A stretch of DNA of 38,033 bases, taken from positions 1 through 38,033 of the forward strand of contig CAIUPE010000059.1 of the NCBI GenBank assembly GCA_903900975.1, given 5' to 3'. Source of the stretch: an uncultured Hyphomicrobiales bacterium (GTDB lineage: Bacteria; Pseudomonadota; Alphaproteobacteria; Rhizobiales; Beijerinckiaceae). The first letter of the stretch is position 1; each line of letters starts with the position of its first letter. Below are positions 34,731-38,033 of the stretch, piece by piece. The position numbers and the translations under genes were made by a program. Below the pieces are notes generated by a model. That model searched no databases, was not told the DNA's origin, and was given only the letters and a program-made list of their open reading frames with translations.

Positions 34731-36053
34731 TCACAGCCCTTTGCCTTGAATACGGTCATAGATCAGTGGATTTTCCGCAGGTTTTTGAGGCCCGATAACA
34801 TAGGCGCGCTTCAAATCCGCTATGGCTGCATCCGCAGCCTTGTCCGAGCGGGCATGAACAAAGCCGAGCGGTAAATCTTTGGATATTTTAGTGCCTAAAG
34901 GCAAAAGCGACGTAAAGCCAACGGCCGGGTCAATGGGGTCTTCAGCCCGTGTCCGACCACCGCCCAAGGAAACCACGGCCAATCCGATGGACCGGGTGGC
35001 GATGGCGGTTACGAAGCCCTCTTGAGCCGCAAAAACCGGGCGGATGATGGGGGCCGATGGAAGATGATGGTGTGGGCGAGCGATCAAATCCGACGGCCCG
35101 CCCAAAGCCGCTACCATGCGTTGAAAATGCTCGGCTGCTGCCCCGCCTGCAATGGCTGATTCAACCTTGAAACGTGCCGTTTCGAGATCTGGCGCCAGCC
35201 CACCAATCAACACCATTTCGGCCCCAAGCGCTACAACGACCGCATGCAAACGGGGGTCCCGATGGGTACCGGTGAGATAATCAATGGCATTGATCACTTC
35301 AACGCTATTTCCCGCGGCCGTAGCGAGCGGTTCGTTCATATCGGTTATCAGGGCCGTTGTTGGTAAACCGGCGCCGGTGGCAACCTCTGCGAGGCTTGCA
35401 GCCAAATCTTTTGCGCCCTCCAGCGTCGGCATAAAGGCACCACTTCCGGTCTTCACATCCATGACCAGACCTTGCAATCCGGCAGCCAATTTCTTCGACA
35501 GAATGGACGCTGTGATTAGAGCAATCGATTCAACCGTCGCGGTGATATCGCGGATGGCGTAGAGTTTTTTATCGGCAGGGGCGAGATCGGCCGTCTGGCC
35601 AATAATGGCGACACCCGTTTCGCGTACTACCTTTCGAAAAAGGGACAAATCAGGTTGGGAAACATAGCCGGGTATTGCGTCCAGCTTGTCCAAAGTACCA
35701 CCGGTATGCCCTAAGCCCCGGCCGGAAATCATCGGCACATATCCACCGCATGCCGCAATGGCCGATGCAAGCATCAGGCTCACATTATCGCCGATTCCGC
35801 CGGTCGAATGTTTGTCTAGAACCGGCCCTGGCATATCGGACCAATCGAGAATAGTACCCGACTGCATCATCGCAGCGGTCAATGCCACGCGCTCAGCCAT
35901 GGTCATTCCGCGAAAAAACACGGCCATCGCAAAGGCAGCCCCTTGGGCGTCTGTCACGCGGCCTTCGCCGAGGCCCGATATCAATTGGACAATCTCGTCA
36001 CGGCTTAATTCGTTGCCGTCACGCTTTTTGCGAATGATTTCTTGCGGCAACAT
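34731..36053 (-). CDS. deoA: Thymidine phosphorylase
   Basis: A 440-residue enzyme of the expected length. The phosphate-binding signature is DKHSTGGIGDN with Lys81, His82 and Ser83; LGHTGGTLDKLDAIPGY and VMDVKTGSGAFM are further hallmarks of the pyrimidine nucleoside phosphorylase family. It splits thymidine into thymine and deoxyribose-1-phosphate. GGAG lies seven bases before ATG 36053. It is followed by the hydroxyacid dehydrogenase, perhaps in one operon; no other deo genes are present. Confidence 0.93.
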   Translation of the reverse strand: MLPQEIIRKKRDGNELSRDEIVQLISGLGEGRVTDAQGAAFAMAVFFRGMTMAERVALTAAMMQSGTILDWSDMPGPVLDKHSTGGIGDNVSLMLASAIAACGGYVPMISGRGLGHTGGTLDKLDAIPGYVSQPDLSLFRKVVRETGVAIIGQTADLAPADKKLYAIRDITATVESIALITASILSKKLAAGLQGLVMDVKTGSGAFMPTLEGAKDLAASLAEVATGAGLPTTALITDMNEPLATAAGNSVEVINAIDYLTGTHRDPRLHAVVVALGAEMVLIGGLAPDLETARFKVESAIAGGAAAEHFQRMVAALGGPSDLIARPHHHLPSAPIIRPVFAAQEGFVTAIATRSIGLAVVSLGGGRTRAEDPIDPAVGFTSLLPLGTKISKDLPLGFVHARSDKAADAAIADLKRAYVIGPQKPAENPLIYDRIQGKGL

Positions 36054-36119
36054 GATCTGTCTCCGGACTTCCCATTCTCCGGTGATACAGTGCTTTTGTA
36101 AGAAAAACAGGCCTAAAAA

Positions 36120-37007
36120 TTATGCGGCGTAACGGGTGGCATCCTCGCCATAATGGTCGATATAGCGGGGGTGGATGGCTTTTACGGGAAGGATAACCAG
36201 CACATCCGTGGTGCCAAATTGATGGTCAATCACGGCCCCGTCCCCAATTTTTGCGCCTACCCTGAGATAGCCTTTAATCAGCGGCGGTAGCGCGTGCAAC
36301 GCCAATTTGCCATTTACCGCTTCACGTTGCATCCGGTCCATCGCAATCCGCCGGTTAGGCAAAGCGGACGCACGCCACTCGCCTTCAGCCCGGGCTGAAT
36401 GATGCAGGAAACTCAACGGTAAAGCGAGCGCATCCGGATCGGTACCCTCGAAACTCGCGCAACCGAACATCACATCGATTTTGTAACGCTTCACATACGC
36501 CCAAATGCCATGCCAAAGCAGCTCAACCGTTCGTTTATCGCGGTAAGGCTTGGCCACGCAAGACCGGCCCAGTTCGAGGAATCGAGCGTCTGGATGAGCG
36601 GCCAGCATGGGCCCGATATCGAATTCGGACGCCGTATAAAAGCCGTTATAGTGGTCGGCGATTTCTTGCCGAAGCAGGCGATAGGTTCCCACCACTTTGG
36701 GTTTGATGTTCGCATGGTCGATAACCAGCAAATGGTCGCATATGGTGTCGAACGCATCAATATCGCGCCGCTTCAACCGCGATACGAGGTCCGGCAAAGC
36801 CGACATTTCTTCGCAAAAGACGGTGTAACGCAGACGTTGCGCCCGCTTGATGTCTTTTTTGGTCGAAGCCAACCGAACTTCGAGAGATCCTATACGACCT
36901 AGGGTAAAACGGTCGTGCAACGGCTTGGGAAAGAAAGATTGAATAAAGCCCGACCCCGTGCGCGCCGCCGAAACAACCTGTTCGGTAATGACTTTGTGAG
37001 CGAGCAT
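36120..37007 (-). CDS. olsB: OlsB-like acyltransferase (ornithine lipid synthesis, GNAT fold)
   Basis: A 295-residue protein resembling OlsB (about 296 residues in Sinorhizobium), which acylates ornithine with a 3-hydroxyacyl group to give lyso-ornithine lipid. Landmarks: RLASTKKDIKRAQRLRYTVFCEEM, ICDHLLVID, VVGTYRLLR, FLELGRSCVAKPYRDKRTVELLWHGI and MFGCASFEGTDP. ATG 37007 is preceded by AGGGGA at about eight bases. No olsA lies beside it, so the pathway would need a distant partner. A strong PhoB-box array sits in its promoter, which fits a phosphorus-free lipid replacing phospholipid when phosphate is low. Confidence 0.85.
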   Translation of the reverse strand: MLAHKVITEQVVSAARTGSGFIQSFFPKPLHDRFTLGRIGSLEVRLASTKKDIKRAQRLRYTVFCEEMSALPDLVSRLKRRDIDAFDTICDHLLVIDHANIKPKVVGTYRLLRQEIADHYNGFYTASEFDIGPMLAAHPDARFLELGRSCVAKPYRDKRTVELLWHGIWAYVKRYKIDVMFGCASFEGTDPDALALPLSFLHHSARAEGEWRASALPNRRIAMDRMQREAVNGKLALHALPPLIKGYLRVGAKIGDGAVIDHQFGTTDVLVILPVKAIHPRYIDHYGEDATRYAA

Positions 37008-37054
37008 GGTAGCGATCCCCTGCAGAGCCGGCCGATCCGAACGAATCGACCTCC

Positions 37055-37101
37055 ATTATATATGACAAAGTCATCATGAAACGCTGACGATCTTATGACA
37101 G
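37055..37101 (-). promoter_or_regulatory. PhoB-box array and -10 of the olsB-like gene
   Basis: Read on the minus strand: CTGTCAT (37101-37095), TCGTCAG (37090-37084), TCATGAT (37079-37073) and TTGTCAT (37068-37062), each starting 11 bp after the previous. The first two, CTGTCAT-AAGA-TCGTCAG, form a near-consensus PhoB box. A perfect TATAAT lies at 37060-37055, directly after the fourth unit, with no good -35, as expected of an activator-dependent promoter. The mRNA would begin near 37048, giving a leader of about 40 nt. Confidence 0.78.
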
Positions 37102-37113
37102 TCGTCTGAATAG

Positions 37114-38008
37114 TTATCCGAGGGTTTCACGCGCGCGATAGCTCAAGGCTTCGGCGAGATGCAGGCGACGGATTCCATCCGACCCGTCGAGATCGGCTAA
37201 GGTGCGCGCGACTTTCAAGACGCGGTGATAGCCGCGCGCCGTCAGTTTCATGGCGTCAGCCGCGCTGCGGAGCAAGGCAAGGCCGCTCTCATCAAGCTGG
37301 GTAATGGCGGTCAGATGCTGGACGGGGCAGGTCGCATTGCAGGTAACATTGGCAAGTCCAAGCGCTTCGAATCGGTGAGTTTGGATGTCTCTCGCGCGTG
37401 CAACTCGACGCGCAACGCTTTTGGATTCCTCGGATTTTCCCGGCGCAATCAAATCGGCAGCCGTCACAGCAGGGACTTCAATCACAAGGTCGATCCGATC
37501 CAGAAACGGACCGGAAATGCGGGATTGATACTGCGCCATGCAGGTGGCGTTGGGGGGTTTTTTTGCAGGCAAAGCCTGGCTCTGTGGCTTTGCCACAGCG
37601 GCACGGGTTCATCGCGGCAATGAGCTGAAAACGGGCCGGATAGGTCACGCGGTGATTGGCTCTTGCGATAATCACCTCGCCCGATTCGAGTGGCTGGCGC
37701 AGGCTATCGAGTACTTGGGGCTGGAATTCAGGTAATTCATCCAAGAATAACACGCCGTGATGCGCGAGCGAAACTTCGCCGGGTCGCGCCCGAAGACCAC
37801 CGCCGACCAAAGCGGCCATCGACGCGGAATGGTGCGGGGCGCGAAAGGGTCGCCGATCGGTGATCTCGCCCCCCGCCAAAGCGCCCGCTACCGATTGGAT
37901 CATCGAGACTTCCAACAGCTCGCGCGGTCCGAGGGCCGGTAAAATCGAGGGCAATCGGGCGGCCAGCATCGATTTTCCTGCACCGGGCGGTCCGGATAAG
38001 AGCATGTT
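37114..38008 (-). pseudogene. comM: comM (YifB) Mg-chelatase-like AAA+ ATPase, 5'-truncated and frameshifted
   Basis: Two frames together give about 296 residues of ComM, the helicase that supports branch migration in natural transformation. Upper frame (38008 to about 37560): NMLLSGPPGAGKSML with Walker A, FLDELPEF (Walker B), FQLIAAMNPCRCG. Lower frame (about 37560 to 37114): QYQSRISGPFLDRIDLVIEVP and the C-terminal domain to the TAA at 37116-37114. The switch lies in an A7C6 tract (minus strand, 37564-37552); one A fewer would restore a continuous gene reading CKKPPNATCMAQYQ. The first part, about 215 residues, is missing at the right edge, and an in-frame TAA (38011-38009) precedes Asn-Met. 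It may be a sequencing or cloning artefact rather than a true pseudogene. Confidence 0.8.
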
Positions 38009-38033
38009 TTATCTAATTAAATTTATTTAAATC
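38009..38033. other. AT-rich terminal sequence, probably not native
   Basis: The last 25 bases contain only two C and no G, next to a moderately GC-rich gene. They break comM directly before its Asn codon: the family has GGHN there, but a stop codon is found. The palindrome ATTTAAAT (38025-38032) is a rare-cutter-like site found in polylinkers. Vector or linker sequence at a fosmid-size insert end, an assembly error, or a genuine rearrangement could each explain it. Confidence 0.6.

Noticed and set aside
1-38033. tRNA, rRNA, CRISPR arrays, transposases, prophage genes
   Set aside because: Read through for T-loop patterns, regularly spaced repeats and transposase motifs; none found by eye.

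Overview
The window is chromosomal DNA from an alphaproteobacterium. The clearest markers are a gcrA cell-cycle regulator (restricted to alphaproteobacteria), the order pstSCAB-phoU-phoB next to gcrA-argD-argF-hslO, a DUF2007/TrmN6-like pair divergent from a long-chain polyprenyl diphosphate synthase, and PhoB boxes of the alphaproteobacterial type. I cannot place it below class level. Genes are packed tightly with many 4-bp start/stop overlaps. I see no tRNA, rRNA, CRISPR array or insertion sequence.

Region 1 (1-2.3 kb, minus strand): a truncated TauE/SafE permease gene and two half-size YeeE/YedE sulfur-transport genes form an operon, preceded by an unrecognised 290-residue gene. Region 2 (2.3-6.2 kb): a MerR regulator, then thiolase and the fadJ-type multifunctional protein of beta-oxidation. 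Region 3 (6.2-12.6 kb): a large transporter-sensor hybrid histidine kinase, a divergent class I aminotransferase, a FixJ-like response regulator and a FixK-like Crp/Fnr regulator. Region 4 (12.6-21.9 kb): a lipoprotein, anmK with a serine hydrolase (peptidoglycan recycling), a TrmN6-like methyltransferase and DUF2007, ispB, a SnoaL-like protein, prfC, an Ldh2-type dehydrogenase and a PF03706 membrane protein.

Region 5 (21.8-28.4 kb) is the phosphate-starvation locus: phoR, pstS, pstC, pstA, pstB, phoU, phoB. A PhoB-box-like element sits inside the end of the PF03706 gene ahead of phoR, and a three-unit PhoB box precedes pstS. PhoR has no transmembrane segment. Region 6 (28.4-33.8 kb): gcrA, a non-coding gap with four GANTC (CcrM) sites and a strong promoter/terminator pair, argD-argF-hslO, and a MarR/NlpC-P60 pair. 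Region 7 (33.8-38.0 kb, minus strand): a hydroxyacid dehydrogenase and deoA, an OlsB-like ornithine-lipid acyltransferase gene with a four-unit PhoB box, and a broken comM.

The strongest theme is a phosphate-limitation response. PhoB boxes precede the sensor kinase gene, the phosphate transporter genes and, about 14 kb from the first of them, a gene for phosphorus-free membrane lipid. No wholly new system was identified. The most checkable oddities are the intragenic PhoB box and soluble PhoR, the PhoB-controlled olsB, the argD leader in which a promoter runs straight into an intrinsic terminator, the comM frameshift at an A7C6 tract, and an AT-only-like 25-base tail at the right end that looks foreign to the chromosome.
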